Positions 48,201 through 58,295 are shown, numbered from the stretch's first letter. The stretch is DNA of 64,000 nucleotides from Macrolepiota albuminosa (GCA_027475525.1 JAMWFC010000051.1:434001-498000), one strand, 5' to 3'. Notes: generated by a model from the sequence alone, not told the origin. A program made the numbers and translations.

Positions 48201-50224
48201 GCAAGCATCCACAGTCAAAACTCGCCTCCAGTAAAAGTCGTACAGAACCCCATCGCTAAGAGAAGACAGCAGAAACCTGACCTACGATGCCGTTCCCCGA
48301 TCCGCCAAGGCAAAGGCGGAAGATAGTCGCCTGTTAGTAGTCGAGCAATGGATACAAGACCTTAAGCGACCCCCAGACCTTACCGACGAACAATACGCTA
48401 CCTTTATCCGATACGCTACCCACTTCTTCTTTACCGACAACCGACTTTGGCGACGAAATCGAGATGGCGCTCACAAGCTGATCATCAAGCCAGAACCCAC
48501 TTCTTCTTTACCGACAACCGACTTTGGCGACGAAATCGAGATGGCGCTCACAAGCTGATCATCAAGCCAGAAGTCGCTTACGAGTCTTGCGCGCTATGCA
48601 TGACGAGCTAGGACATAGAGGTCTGTACGCTACCCGAGCTTCTCTGTTAGAACGATTCTGGTGGCCACACGCTAGTGCCGACATCGCCTGGTACATCAGG
48701 ACTTGCCACCTCTGCCAAATTCAACAAACGCGCCAAGTGCTCATCCCGCCAACCGTTGCAACGCCAGCTCCCCTCTTCAGCAAAATCTACGTCGATACCA
48801 TGCATATCGCCAAGTGCTCATACCGCCAACCGTTGCAACGCCAGCTCCCCTCTTCAGCAAAATCTACGTCGATACCATGCATATGCCCAAATCTGGTCGC
48901 TACAAGTACATCATTCAAGGTCGTTGCTCGCTAATCCACTGGCCTGAATTTCGAATGCTATGCCCAAATCTGGTCGCTACAAGTACATCATTCAAGGTCG
49001 TTGCTCGCTAATCCACTGGCCTGAATTTCGAATGCTCAAAGAGAAAATACCGAGCGGTCGCCAAGTGGCTATTTGAGGACGTCATTTGCCGTTGGGGAGC
49101 GCTAAGAGAAATCGTCACGGATAACGGTGCGCCCATCATCAAAGCGCTAACTTACCTCGCCAAGAAATACAATATGCGCTAAGAGAAATCGTCACGGATA
49201 ACGGTGCGCCCATCATCAAAGCGCTAACTTACCTCGCCAAGAAATACAATATCATCACATTCGAGTATCTGGCTACAACAAACGCGCCAATGGCCTGGTA
49301 GAGAGACCACACTTTGACGTTCGGCAAGCGCTCTTATTCGAGTATCTGGCTACAACAAACGCGCCAATGGCCTGGTAGAGAGACCACACTTTGACGTTCG
49401 GCAAGCACTCTTCAAGGCAGTCGATGGCGACGAGTCTCGTTGGAGCGAAGCGACCTATTCAGTGTTCTGGTCGGAAAGAGTTACTATTCGTAAGCGCATG
49501 GGTTGCTCTCCCTATTACGCGGCTACTGGCACCCATCCTTTACTCCCTGCCGACATCATAGAAGCGACCTATCTTCAGGTTGCTCTCCCTATTACGCGGC
49601 TACTGGCACCCATCCTTTACTCCCTGCCGACATCATAGAAGCGACCTATCTTCAGCCAGCACCCAACAGTATCTTAGCGACTACCGACCTTATCGCCAGA
49701 CGAGCCATTGATCTCCAACGAAGGAAGAAGATTTAGAGCGACTCCACGAGGTAGTCTTTAGCGCACGTCGCCAAGCAGCATTACGATTCGAAACCGAGCA
49801 TAGCGCCACTATCAAGATTACAACTTCCCGAGGGCGCGCTAGTGCTCATGCGCAACTCCAAAATTGAAACCTCATACAACAAGAAAATGCGCCCGCGCTA
49901 TCTAGGACCTTTGGTAGTTATCTCTCGTAACCGTGGAGGCGCTTACGTGCTCTGTGAATTAGATGGTTCAGTACTGCATCGACCTGTTGCCGCTTTTCGC
50001 CTATTGCCATACCTCGCTAGAGAACAAATCGACTTGCCGCTTGAAGCGCTAGATATCGACACCGCCAAGCTGAGAGAACTTGAAGAAACCGAACTATTGG
50101 ACGATGAGACTTGCCGCTTGAAGCGCTAGATATCGACACCGCCAAGCTGAGAGAACTTGAAGAAACCGAACTATTGGACGATGATGACTTACCGACTTTA
50201 GTTGAAGAAGAAGAAAATGATTAG
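45190..50224 (+). CDS. E3 pol, fragmented by duplications
   Basis: RT, RNase H and integrase as in E2. RT active site FIDD at 46898-46909. The RNase H/connection stretch 47556-47990 is uninterrupted. Integrase DTMHMP, TDNGAP and ERPH motifs fall in duplicated pieces between 48700 and 49400. The C-terminal RPRYLGPLVVISR is at about 49890, stop at 50222-50224. Trp, Arg and Gln codons are intact where E2 has stops. Breaks occur at eighteen 77-bp duplications between 45210 and 50031, several with nearby homopolymer losses. Confidence 0.82.
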
Positions 50225-50610
50225 AAAAGAATATATTGATGAGCTCTCTTTTTCTATTACCTATCTTACTTATCTCTCTTGCCGATACTTACTGTACTAT
50301 ATCCAACAGACAATTCTTTACATAGTCAAGTCGCAGCGCTAGCGTGTCGCCAACGTTTAGCGCATTGCGCAACTCTCGCCAAGGGTTTTTCGCTATGATG
50401 ATTTACTGAGCGTTTCCCTTTCCTCAAAATTTGTCTAAGTCCCTCACATATTACTGTTCTTGCTTATACCTACCTCAGAATACTTACCGCTTGCTTTCTC
50501 TTTGCTATACTTTCCTTGCTCTCTGCCGCTACGCTAACTCAGATTATTGGACTCAATTCCTCCAACTCGTCCTCAATGGTAGGAACAGGAGGAGGCGCCT
50601 AGGAACCTAA
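50225..50610. other. E3 spacer with deletion junction
   Basis: Matches the E2 region 37981-38310, then jumps at about 50545-50560 to sequence equivalent to E2 40430. So about 2.1 kb of the antisense gene is deleted. No ORF. Confidence 0.7.
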
Positions 50611-50931
50611 TCAGCTAGCGACACGGCAAAGACTAAAAGCACTTACAAAGCGAGAAAAGGGCGCTAACCAGTCGGCGCCACGATTGTCCACGTACCGCGC
50701 CCGGCACCACTCCCGCACTTCGATTTCTCTGTCCCAGCCGACGCCAAGGACGCGAACTTCGTACCAGCGCTCCAACAATTTCATCACGGCAACAACCAAG
50801 TTTGGAGGCGCCTCCGCGCCCACACCCTCGATGCGCTTGATGAAATTATTGGCCTTGGCGATGTAGGAAGAGGCAGCGTCTTGAGCCTCGCGAGATGGAA
50901 CTGGAGGCGGAGTTGGAATTCGGAAAGACAT
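50611..50931 (-). pseudogene. E3 aORF1 remnant (first exon and start of second)
   Basis: Start ATG at 50931-50929, encoding MSFRIPTPPPVPSREAQDAA and GVGWDREIEVREWCRARYVD, nearly identical to the E2 first exon. A donor and the beginning of exon 2 remain near 50600-50560, but the Cys-module and C-terminal exons are gone. A TATA-like TTTATAG lies about 70 bp upstream. It may still be transcribed but cannot make the full protein. Confidence 0.8.
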
Positions 50932-51100
50932 ATTTTTTTAATAGAGCGCCAGGTAAAGAGGTGGAGGAGAGACGAAGTCCAAACTCATGCGCCAGGACTA
51001 TAAACCAAATCTCAAGAACGCACGGACCATCTGTCACAAAAGCGGTAACGGTAGCCTTATTTGGTGACTGAGGACAGTCAATTTTTCAGTTGGGGGGAGA
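50932..51100 (+). promoter_or_regulatory. E3 polypurine tract and antisense promoter
   Basis: AGTTGGGGGGAGA (51088-51100) directly before the 3' LTR. The minus strand carries the presumed aORF1 promoter, as in E2. Confidence 0.72.
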
Positions 51101-52127
51101 TGATAGGACCCTATACAGGTTAGGCGCATCAACGGCAGGCTCGGCACCGGCTCCGGAAACCTTGCCGCACTCGTCCCGAACTTAGCGCGCGCGTTCTACC
51201 TATTTTAAGCCATTTCTGACGGCCGCGCACGGCAAGAAGCAGATCCAATCAATGATAGCGCCGACGGCAGCAGGAATGACAACTGACAGATGGCATCAGT
51301 CACTGACGACAGCGCTTAGCGAGAAGCTTGATGATCTATCAAAAACTGACGGACAGCTTGGCGTCTGACACCGCTTACCGTCTCGATTTGGCGCCCAACG
51401 TCGCTTAGGTGTTCTGACAGACAGAAGGGTGATGGATTGATGGTTTAGCACCGCGATCTGCCGCTCGGTGGCGCCAAGGGTCCTCAAAGGACGGTAGGGA
51501 TCGGAAACCGTTGGAGCTACCCCTATGAAATTTTCCAGTTTACCGCACTTTGGCGATGGTTGGTCACTGGTGACGGTGAACTCCTTGTAGTATATACCCC
51601 TATGAAATTTTCCAGTTTACCGCACTTTGGCGATGGTTGGTCACTGGTGACGGTGAACTCCTTGTAGTATATATATTACTTACCGACTTGTACATACAGA
51701 ATCATCAGATCATCAGACGAATAGACCAGAGTTTCCCCCACTTACTTCAGTCTCCCTTACGCTCAAGAGCTCATTTACGCTACGGTCGGCAACGTCAAAA
51801 CTCATCGGCAGTTGCAGACGTTCGCCAACACTCGACATACTCGCGCCTTGCAACTACGGCAGGCATTATCGACGCTTAGAACTTCGCTAAGCTTATCGTG
51901 CTCTTGCCGCTCACCCTTGCCGTCTTCACTTACCGCTTCTTCCTAGGCGCTTTACCTTAGCGCTTACACTTGCCGGCACCCGTTACCGACTTTTCACCTT
52001 TTTCACAGACGCGTTCTCTGGGACCTGCCCGGGACTCCTCAAATTACTTTTAGCGCGCCCAACGCACACTCTTGGTACGGTAACACAATTGTTACATTTG
52101 TTACTGACCAAACTTTGGGCGTCATCA
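51101..52127 (+). repeat. E3 3' LTR
   Basis: 1027 bp with one 77-bp duplication (51519/51596), leaving 950 bp. It lacks 13 bp near 51360 present in the 5' LTR. Ends GCGTCATCA, then TSD ACAC. Confidence 0.9.
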
Positions 52128-52439
52128 ACACGGCAGGCAATAAAAGCAACTTACAAAACGGGAGAAGGGCGCTAACCACTCAGCGCCACGATTATTGATG
52201 TACCACGCCCGGCACCACTCCTGCACTTTGATCTCCCTGTCCCAGCCTACGCCAAGGACACGAACTTCGTACCAGCGCTCTAACAACTTCATTACTGCAA
52301 TGACTAAGTTTGAAGGCGCCTCCGTGCCCACACCCTCGATGCGCTTAATAAAGTTGTTGGCCTTAGCGATGTAGGCAGAGGCGGCGTCTTGAGCCTCGCG
52401 AGACGGTACTGGGGGCGGAGTTGGAATACGGAAGGACAT
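52128..52439 (-). CDS. E2 aORF1, first exon
   Basis: The start ATG is at 52439-52437, preceded on the minus strand by a TATA-like TTTATAG about 60-70 bp upstream. It encodes MSFRIPTPPPVPSREAQDAA followed by a helical stretch with WYEVRVLGVGWDREI. The exon ends at a GTAAGTTGC donor near 52155. The intron was cut by the E3 insertion, whose TSD ACAC is at 40498-40501 and 52128-52131. E3 carries a close copy at 50931-50611. Confidence 0.75.
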
Positions 52440-52608
52440 ATTTTTATTTTTGAGCACCAGAAAAAGATGGGGAGAAGAAACGAAGTCCAAACTCACGCAC
52501 TAGGACTATAAACAAAATCTCAAGAACGCACGGACCACTTGTCACAAAAGCGGTAACGGTAGCCTTATTTGGTGACTGAGGACAGTCAATTTTTCAGTTG
52601 GGGGGAGA
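52440..52608 (+). promoter_or_regulatory. E2 polypurine tract and antisense promoter region
   Basis: AGTTGGGGGGAGA (52596-52608) directly precedes the 3' LTR and is identical to the tracts of E1 and E3, so it is the plus-strand primer. The same 170 bp carries, on the minus strand, the presumed promoter of the antisense gene with a TATA-like element. Confidence 0.75.
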
Positions 52609-53621
52609 TGATAGGACCCCATACAGGATCAGCGCATCAACGGCAGGCTGCGGCAACGTGGCACGGGCTCGGGATACCTTAGCGCGTGCTAACTAACTAA
52701 TTTTGGCAATATTTGACGGCCGCGCACGGCAAGAAGCAGATCCGATCAATGATAGCGCCGGCGGCAGACAGAATGACAACTGACAGATGGCATCAGTCAC
52801 TGACGACAGCGCTTAGCGAGAAGCCTGATGATCTATCAAAAACTGACGGACAGCTTGGCGTTGGACCTTGGCGTCTGACATCGCTTAGCACCTCGATTTG
52901 GCGCCGGACATCGCTTAGCCTTTTGGACAGACAGAAGGGTGATGGATTGATGGTTTAGCTTCGCGATCTGTCGCCTGGCGTCGCTAAGGCTCTTGAATGG
53001 ACGGTAGGGATCTGAAACCGTTGGAGCTACCCCTATGAAATTTTCCAGTTTACCGCACTTTGGCAATGGTTGGTCACTGGCGACGGTGAACTCCTTGTAG
53101 TATATAAAGCACTTACCGACTTGTACATACCCATCGAATAATAGACCAGAGTTTACTACCCCCCTTTCTTCAGTCTCCCTTACGCTCAAGAGCTCATTTA
53201 CGGTCAGCAACGTCAAACTCATCGGCAGTTACAGACGCTCGCCAACACTCGACACATTCGCGCCTTGCAGCTACGGCAGGCATTATCAATGCTTAGACCT
53301 CGCTAAGCATACCGGGTTCTTGCCGCTTACCTTTGCCGTGTTCACTTACCACTCCTTCCCTAGGCGCTTTACCTTAGCGCTTGACACTTGCCGACCCCGT
53401 TACCGACTTTTCCCCTTTTTTACAGACGCATTCTCTGGGACCTGCCCGGGACTCCTCACATCACTTATAGCGCGCCCAACGCAAGCTTTTGGTACGGTAA
53501 CACCGCATTCTCTGGGACCTGCCCGGGACTCCTCACATCACTTATAGCGCGCCCAACGCAAGCTTTTGGTACGGTAACACTATAGTTACATTTGTTACTA
53601 ACCAAACTTTGGGCGTCATCA
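52609..53621 (+). repeat. E2 3' LTR
   Basis: 1013 bp. Subtracting a 77-bp tandem duplication (units at 53427 and 53504) gives 936 bp, equal to the 5' LTR. It starts TGATAGG, ends CATCA, and is followed by copia RT. Confidence 0.92.
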
Positions 53622-55454
53622 ACGCTTTGTATATTCCTTATGTTAGTGGCAACACTAGATTTTGAAATCCATCAGATCGATGTGATCAGGGCATATCTGG
53701 AGGGAAAGCTCGATGAGGACATATATATGAAAGCACCTCAAGGAGTAGGGCAATCACCATACTGAAAGCTTGTCAAGGCCATGTATGGACTAAAGCAAGC
53801 AGGAAGAAAGTGGAAGGAGAAATTACATGAAGTCTTGATAAGTCTCAGCTTCTCACCTTCTCATGCTGATGATTGCCTTTATATCCTCTGAGAGAAAAAC
53901 AAAATAATCTTAATTGTTATAGTCTACGTGGATGATATGATCATAGTGAAACGAGATCTTGTTCATGTCGTCTCATTTAAAAGGGACATTGACAAATGTT
54001 TCGAAATTACTAATTTGGGTGAAATCCATTATATTCTGAGTCTTCAAGTCAAATGAAATCGTGCTGATCACACTATTTATTTGAATCAGTCACTTTATAT
54101 TAGTTCAATTCTCGATCAATTCAGAATGTCAACATGTCATCCTGTGTCAAGTCCCCTGATCACTAATCACAATCTATCGCTTGACCAGGGTCCCAACACA
54201 AATGATGAATGAAATGATTATCAACAGTACTCTAACAGAATTAACTACTTGTCATTAATTGGTTCTTTGCTCTATGCCACGCAGACGCATCCTGACATAC
54301 AATTTGCGGTTAATTTATTGGCCCATTTCTCCAATAATCTGGGCATTCCTCATTTTGTTGCGTGCAAGCGAGTTTTGCAATATTTAAAGGGTACTCAACT
54401 ATATTGTCTAAAGCTTGGAGGATGGTCAAATAATGAAGTATGTCTGGTTGGGTGGAGTGACGTGAACTGGGCTCAAGATAGCCACGATCGTTGTTCAATC
54501 AGCGGATGGTGCTTCGACATTAATGGAAGCATGATCTCGTGGTCCTTGAGGAAGCAGTCAGTAACTGCCACTTCTACAGTGGAAGCAGAGTACATTGCTT
54601 CATCAAATGCCATGTGTGAAGTCATTTGGTTACAAAATTTACTCAAAGATCTGGATTTTCCACAAGTTGAGGCAACCATCATTCACACAGACAGTACTGG
54701 CAGTATCACTCTCTCGAAAAACCCTGTGGGGCATTCTCGAGCCAAGCACATCGATATTCGTTATCATTTTATATGTGAACATATCTCTCGAAACAATATT
54801 CGCTTATGGTGCTGGGTGCTTAGTCACCGCTACTTTTGTACAACCAAAGTCATACCTCTGAAAATTTATCTGATTTTTTATTCCTCTTGCCAAAATGCAT
54901 TGTTTTATAAAAGGAATAAAACCTCAAGACAGATTTTCAAAATTCTTCAAATTGATGGAGATAGATTTTTTGTTCGACTTCAATTTGGCCACCTACCATA
55001 TATGGTAAAAAAAGGTCCTACCATATATAGTAATCTATACATCGAGAGCTGCTGCGACTCTCTCTGGAATCCTTCTATGTGATGTATACCGTGCTGAATT
55101 CATATCCAACATATTCTTTTTCGTTTTTCTTTCTTTGGCTCGTCCTTCACGAGCACGAGCCGCTGCAGTCTTGAGAGCCTTCCGATGTATCATGTAGGTG
55201 GAAAAATGTGTCAAGTTCGATTTCCAATGTCTACCGACAAATCGTGTATTGCTATGTAGCCCGACCTTGCCAAGAAAATTTTTTTGAACCCCCAATTTGG
55301 CCGCTGTACAAAAGTAGCGCTGACTAAGCGCCCAGCACCATAGAACACGTCTCCACTCATGAAATGATTGCCGACACCCTGACCAAGGCTTTACCTTCGA
55401 AAAATACCGTACAAAAATGGGAGTCATCATGCCTGCGCTAGCGTTAAGTGGGAA
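53622..55454 (+). pseudogene. Copia pol, 3' part (RT and RNase H)
   Basis: The sequence resumes in the frame broken at 16474, with LDFEIHQIDVIRAYLEGKLD at the start of the RT fingers/palm region. The RT active site YVDDM is present near 53930. RNase H follows with SDVNWAQDSHDR, TVEAEYIA and the HTDSTGS motif, and the family's C-terminal DTLTKALPSKN lies near 55370-55410. TGA/TAA codons at about 53764, 53889 and 54053 break the RT. The RNase H end is split by a 534-bp inverted-repeat element (54807-55340). Removing it with one TA restores the frame exactly. It ends in a short purine-rich tract before the 3' LTR. Confidence 0.88.
54807..55340. mobile_element. MITE-like DNA element with TA target duplication
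   Basis: 534 bp bounded by 36-bp terminal inverted repeats starting TGGTGCTGGG, about 34 of 36 bases matching. It is flanked by TA on both sides (54805-54806 and 55341-55342). The empty site rebuilds an uninterrupted copia RNase H frame. A TA target and short length suggest a Tc1/mariner-type non-autonomous element. No transposase is encoded. A minus-strand ORF that crosses the right terminal repeat (55035-55430) is not a copia gene and may hold a captured fragment. Confidence 0.85.
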
Positions 55455-55779
55455 TGTTGAGGAATGTGACGCATAGCTCTAAACGTCATCTATTACATCA
55501 TCTTTATCTCATATACACGTATGTTTTACTTTTATTTCATTGTGACGTATTCATTATCTTTTTATGACATAACATATTATATTCACGGCTATAAATACTT
55601 TGTGGAGACCTGGAGTCATGTCATCTCTCGACATTGACTCCAGGTACGCCGTTCACATTATATATCATCATATTACTTGTACTTATACACGTTATCTCTC
55701 GACATTGACTCCAGTCTATTACTATATTGTCTACTGTACACGAATATACATATCACCGTTGCGCTATAATGCTGCGTCA
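55455..55779 (+). repeat. Copia 3' LTR
   Basis: 325 bp, TGTTGAGG...GCGTCA, followed by the TSD AATTT at 55780-55784. It keeps the C/G base at almost every site where the 5' LTR has T/A. Confidence 0.92.
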
Positions 55780-55907
55780 AATTTGCTGTAATTAAAGTTG
55801 TTCTTTCCACTTTTGAAATCCAGATGTATTCAGTGTATTACATCCAATTCTGCGTTAATATTGCGACACCCTGTCCATGTGTTTCTGCACAAATGATAGA
55901 CATCAGC

Positions 55908-56786
55908 TCATGCGGGAGGAATGTAGTGTTGGGTCGGCATGGTCATGGGAGTGACATCAACAGGAGGTGTATTAAAGCCAGTTTGTCTGACAGATTGGTA
56001 CCACACCCTGTGGTAGCCGCGATTAGAAAGCTTGATGCTGAAAGCACTGAGGATCAGAGTATAAATCAAGACTACATAGTTCTGAGATTTGCATGTACTT
56101 CTGGCTCGAAGGTATAACGTACGGGCTAGCCACGTCAAATATGCAAATGCCTGGATGACTTTGTATTCACGGCAAATTGTGGGGCCATTGAGCCCTGAGA
56201 AAATGAAAATGTTAGTGAAGCCAAAACAAAGAAATAAAGTTTGGATAGCACCAAATTGAACGCCTCCGGTCGGGCCGAAATCCCTCAGAAAGCAGAGCTC
56301 ATTAGTGAGAGCAGAATTTTGAGTAGCACTCCCAGCAGTCGCTAGGAACAAGATCCAAAGTATGTCTGATAGTCATGACTCATCCATCAGTACTGACCAT
56401 AACTATTAGTCAATAATCAGAAAAGTGATTTTACCCAGCCAGACAATCTCGACAACAATCATGGAAGTAACAGCGCCCCTTCGTAGATTATCTATAATTA
56501 GCCTGAAGGTTGCATACAATCTTATGTCATAATGAGAGGATGAAAACAACACACATTGCGGACAGAGTCAAGATTGCAAGGACAGATGCCGCAATGCCGA
56601 GATTTGCGAATGGGAAGGAGAATCCCAGTTGTGTCGTTGCGTGTACGACATGGGCACATAGACCAACGAGAATGAAGGATGTCAAGATGACGAACCCTAC
56701 ATAGACGTTGGTGGAGATAAGAACCCCAGAGGGTTGTACGCACCAAAGGTGCCATAACGGCAGGTCGCAACAAAGGAGCTAGGCAT
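55908..56786 (-). CDS. MARVEL-domain membrane protein
   Basis: Start ATG at 56786-56784 (MPSSFVATCRYGTFGFVILT after a 47-nt intron beginning GTGCGTAC). TM1 and TM2 follow: SFILVGLCAHVVHATTQLGF and LGIAASVLAILTLSAM. A 53-nt intron (GTGTGT...TTCAG) leads to LIIDNLRRGAVTSMIVVEIV (TM3). Another intron (GTAAAA...ATCAG) leads to LWILFLATAGSATQNSALTN, with the last hydrophobic stretch YTLILSAFSIKL. The C-terminus is Pro/Met-rich, stop at 55908. Four hydrophobic segments and the EIVW...LW.L.LATA pattern are typical of basidiomycete MARVEL proteins of the plasma membrane or vesicles. The junction near 56125 is uncertain. It lies just outside the copia 3' LTR. Confidence 0.7.
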
Positions 56787-57797
56787 GACCAGATGGCAAA
56801 AGATGAGAAGAATAGTGTTGGATCTGGACAACCTAGCTGATGCACAACCGTCTTTATGCACCTCGGCGTTAAACTATTAAAGCAAATTACCAGATTAATC
56901 GAGACTTAACAATCAATCCTACTATTACAACTGTTATTGAAGGATGCCAAAAGCGAATAGTTTTTGACATGTCACCGCAAGATGAAAGCTGATGTAACGT
57001 TTTTGCCCGAAAATGAAACACGTCAGAATTGCACACGACGAACCAGTTGGACGCCCCTTTTGTCGTTACTATCTGTGCATGTGATCCGTTATTCAGATGG
57101 ACGAGGCTCTGATAACTGCCAGTCATTCCATGGCGGGAACCGAGCCGCTGCAGTTGGTCTGAGGTGATTCGATTATAAATGTACAACTGTGGGCCTAACG
57201 TTGCTTAAATTCAACATCGTGGAAGTTCCAACTTCCGGTATCAGGACGTGTTGGGACGACTCAAAAGAAAAGGTCAATCTTTCGACTAACTTAGTCAATA
57301 ATAGCTGGAAAATAGCCTAGTTGACAGGTGGAAGTGGTGATTGACTGTCAGTATGGGTTCAAATTCTCGCTGAAACAGGAGGCCTACCGTAAACTGCGGA
57401 TATGTCCGTTCATCAGGAGACCAATGACTACACTTAAATTCAGGAGCAAAATGTAGCCGAATATAGCGCTAATCCCTAGGATACGATCCATCATGTGAAC
57501 ATGTCAGGGTATGCGGATGTAGGCAACTAATCATTGATTTTCATGCTGACGATAAGCTATGTCTGCTCTTTTGTGCATAAATAAAATCCAGTCTCGCCGA
57601 GGTCATCATCATATTTTGAGCCTATATCATCATGCCCGTGAGACAGTTGATTGAAACTTGATGTAAAATGAACTTGCACAAGCAAAGTCGACAAATTTTT
57701 TGTTCGATCAACATACAAAGTAAGGAATTATACCGCCAACACCAAGAGGCCGCAACAAACCTGAGCATTTCTGAAATATTACGCCACCACCAACATT
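56787..57797. other. Intergenic region, nothing supported
   Basis: About 1 kb upstream of the MARVEL gene. A 99-codon minus ORF (57186-56887) has no recognisable features and lacks flanking splice signals. I see no RNA gene or repeat. Confidence 0.4.
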
Positions 57798-58295
57798 CTA
57801 GCTGATTGAATCGATAGACCAAACTGTTAGTGAACGCCTGTTGGGATCCTCAGACTGGAGATCCTGGAGCTCAGAAGTATTACGACCGATAAAAGAACGG
57901 AAATTGAACCAATTGATGGAAGAGTCAACGACATGAGTATCTCCGTCTTGAATTGAAAACTCCAATTGCGGACGACGGACAGCGAGGCTGTGAGTAACAG
58001 CATGGCAAACCAAGACGAAGATGATGACGAGGACGATGACAATCGTGCGTACTTTAACTAGCAGAGATAAAGACTTCATTGGTATGGACAGGGAAACGCG
58101 TTCTCGTAGGGTGGGTCGTGGCGTTGGGGCCAAAAACGCAATCGAAAAATCGTGGGAGGTAGACGGTGACGACGGTGTAACGATAATCGAAGGCAGCGGT
58201 GAGTTCTCAGTCACGGGCGGAAGGGAGAGATCTGAAGGAAAGCATACGATTATTACAGGCGAATGTTCTCGACATGAAGGTATGAGACGCACCAA
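57798..58295 (-). CDS. Hypothetical single-pass membrane protein
   Basis: Open for 165 codons on the minus strand, stop at 57798. The N-terminal part is Ser/Pro-rich, and a Lys/Arg-flanked segment is followed by one strong TM helix (VRTIVIVLVIIFVLVCHAVT). A short C-terminal domain contains SINWFNFRSFIGRNTSELQD. The first codon of the open frame is TTG, and a stop lies just upstream, so the true start is probably in an upstream exon (a possible intron ends near 58325). Family unknown. Divergent from the WD40 gene. Confidence 0.4.
   Translation of the reverse strand: MVRLIPSCREHSPVIIVCFPSDLSLPPVTENSPLPSIIVTPSSPSTSHDFSIAFLAPTPRPTLRERVSLSIPMKSLSLLVKVRTIVIVLVIIFVLVCHAVTHSLAVRRPQLEFSIQDGDTHVVDSSINWFNFRSFIGRNTSELQDLQSEDPNRRSLTVWSIDSIS

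Larger units (their letters stand above)
40502..52127 (+). mobile_element. Ty3/gypsy element E3, inserted in the E2 antisense gene
   Basis: LTRs at 40502-41768 and 51101-52127 share a TGATAGGACCCTATACAGG start that distinguishes them from the E2 LTRs. The 4-bp TSD is ACAC (40498-40501, 52128-52131). The homologous unbroken sequence in E3 itself (near 50620, GCTAGCGACACGGC) shows the empty site. Gag-pol is close to E2 but carries none of E2's nonsense mutations. Its many breaks coincide with 31 tandem 77-bp duplications and neighbouring 1-bp losses. It has lost about 2.1 kb of the antisense gene. It is the youngest element together with E1. Confidence 0.92.
40733..53580. repeat. 77-bp tandem duplications in E3 and the E2 3' LTR
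   Basis: First units start at 40733, 40879, 41114, 41396, 41770, 42031, 42508, 43378, 43583, 43765, 43974, 44092, 44383, 44990, 45210, 45682, 45804, 46010, 46299, 46511, 46705, 46943, 47228, 47949, 48418, 48731, 48883, 49099, 49259 (period 76), 49501, 50031, 51519 (E3 3' LTR) and 53427 (E2 3' LTR). All others have period 77. E2 internal sequence 31570-40501 has none. Confidence 0.95.
16475..53621 (+). mobile_element. Ty3/gypsy element E2, inserted in copia RT
   Basis: E2's own DNA is 16475-16740, 30896-40501 and 52128-53621. The 4-bp TSD is ATGC (16471-16474) and ACGC (53622-53625), one transition apart. The copia frame requires ACGC, so the left copy mutated. The two LTRs are both 936 bp once E1 with its 4-bp TSD is removed from the 5' LTR and a 77-bp assembly duplication is removed from the 3' LTR. 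They differ by roughly 2%. Order: LTR, primer-binding site, gag-protease, RT-RNase H-integrase (plus strand), then a minus-strand accessory gene, polypurine tract, LTR. It is disabled by nonsense mutations. Confidence 0.92.
13126..55779 (+). mobile_element. Ty1/copia element, host of the whole nest
   Basis: The element is bounded by two 325-bp LTRs (13126-13450, 55455-55779), each starting TGTTGAGG and ending CA. The 5-bp TSD AATTT lies at 13121-13125 and 55780-55784. Its own sequence occupies 13126-16474 and 53622-55779. The rest is E2 with its nested E1 and E3. Internal order is gag, zinc knuckle, protease, integrase, reverse transcriptase, RNase H, the copia order. The pol frame is continuous across the E2 insertion (the TSD falls inside the RT). 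The element is dead: catalytic residues and several codons are lost. Confidence 0.93.

Noticed and set aside
40733..50184. Array-like repeats suggesting a CRISPR or minisatellite
   Set aside because: The repeated units differ from pair to pair. Each is a private two-copy duplication of local sequence with a fixed 77-bp length. There is no common repeat and no spacers.
55035..55430. 131-codon minus ORF near the copia 3' end
   Set aside because: It runs from copia pol antisense through the terminal inverted repeat into the MITE, so it cannot be an ancestral gene. A captured fragment inside the MITE remains possible.
56887..57186. 99-codon minus ORF upstream of the MARVEL gene
   Set aside because: No domain, no splice link to the MARVEL start at 56786, and no conserved features visible.
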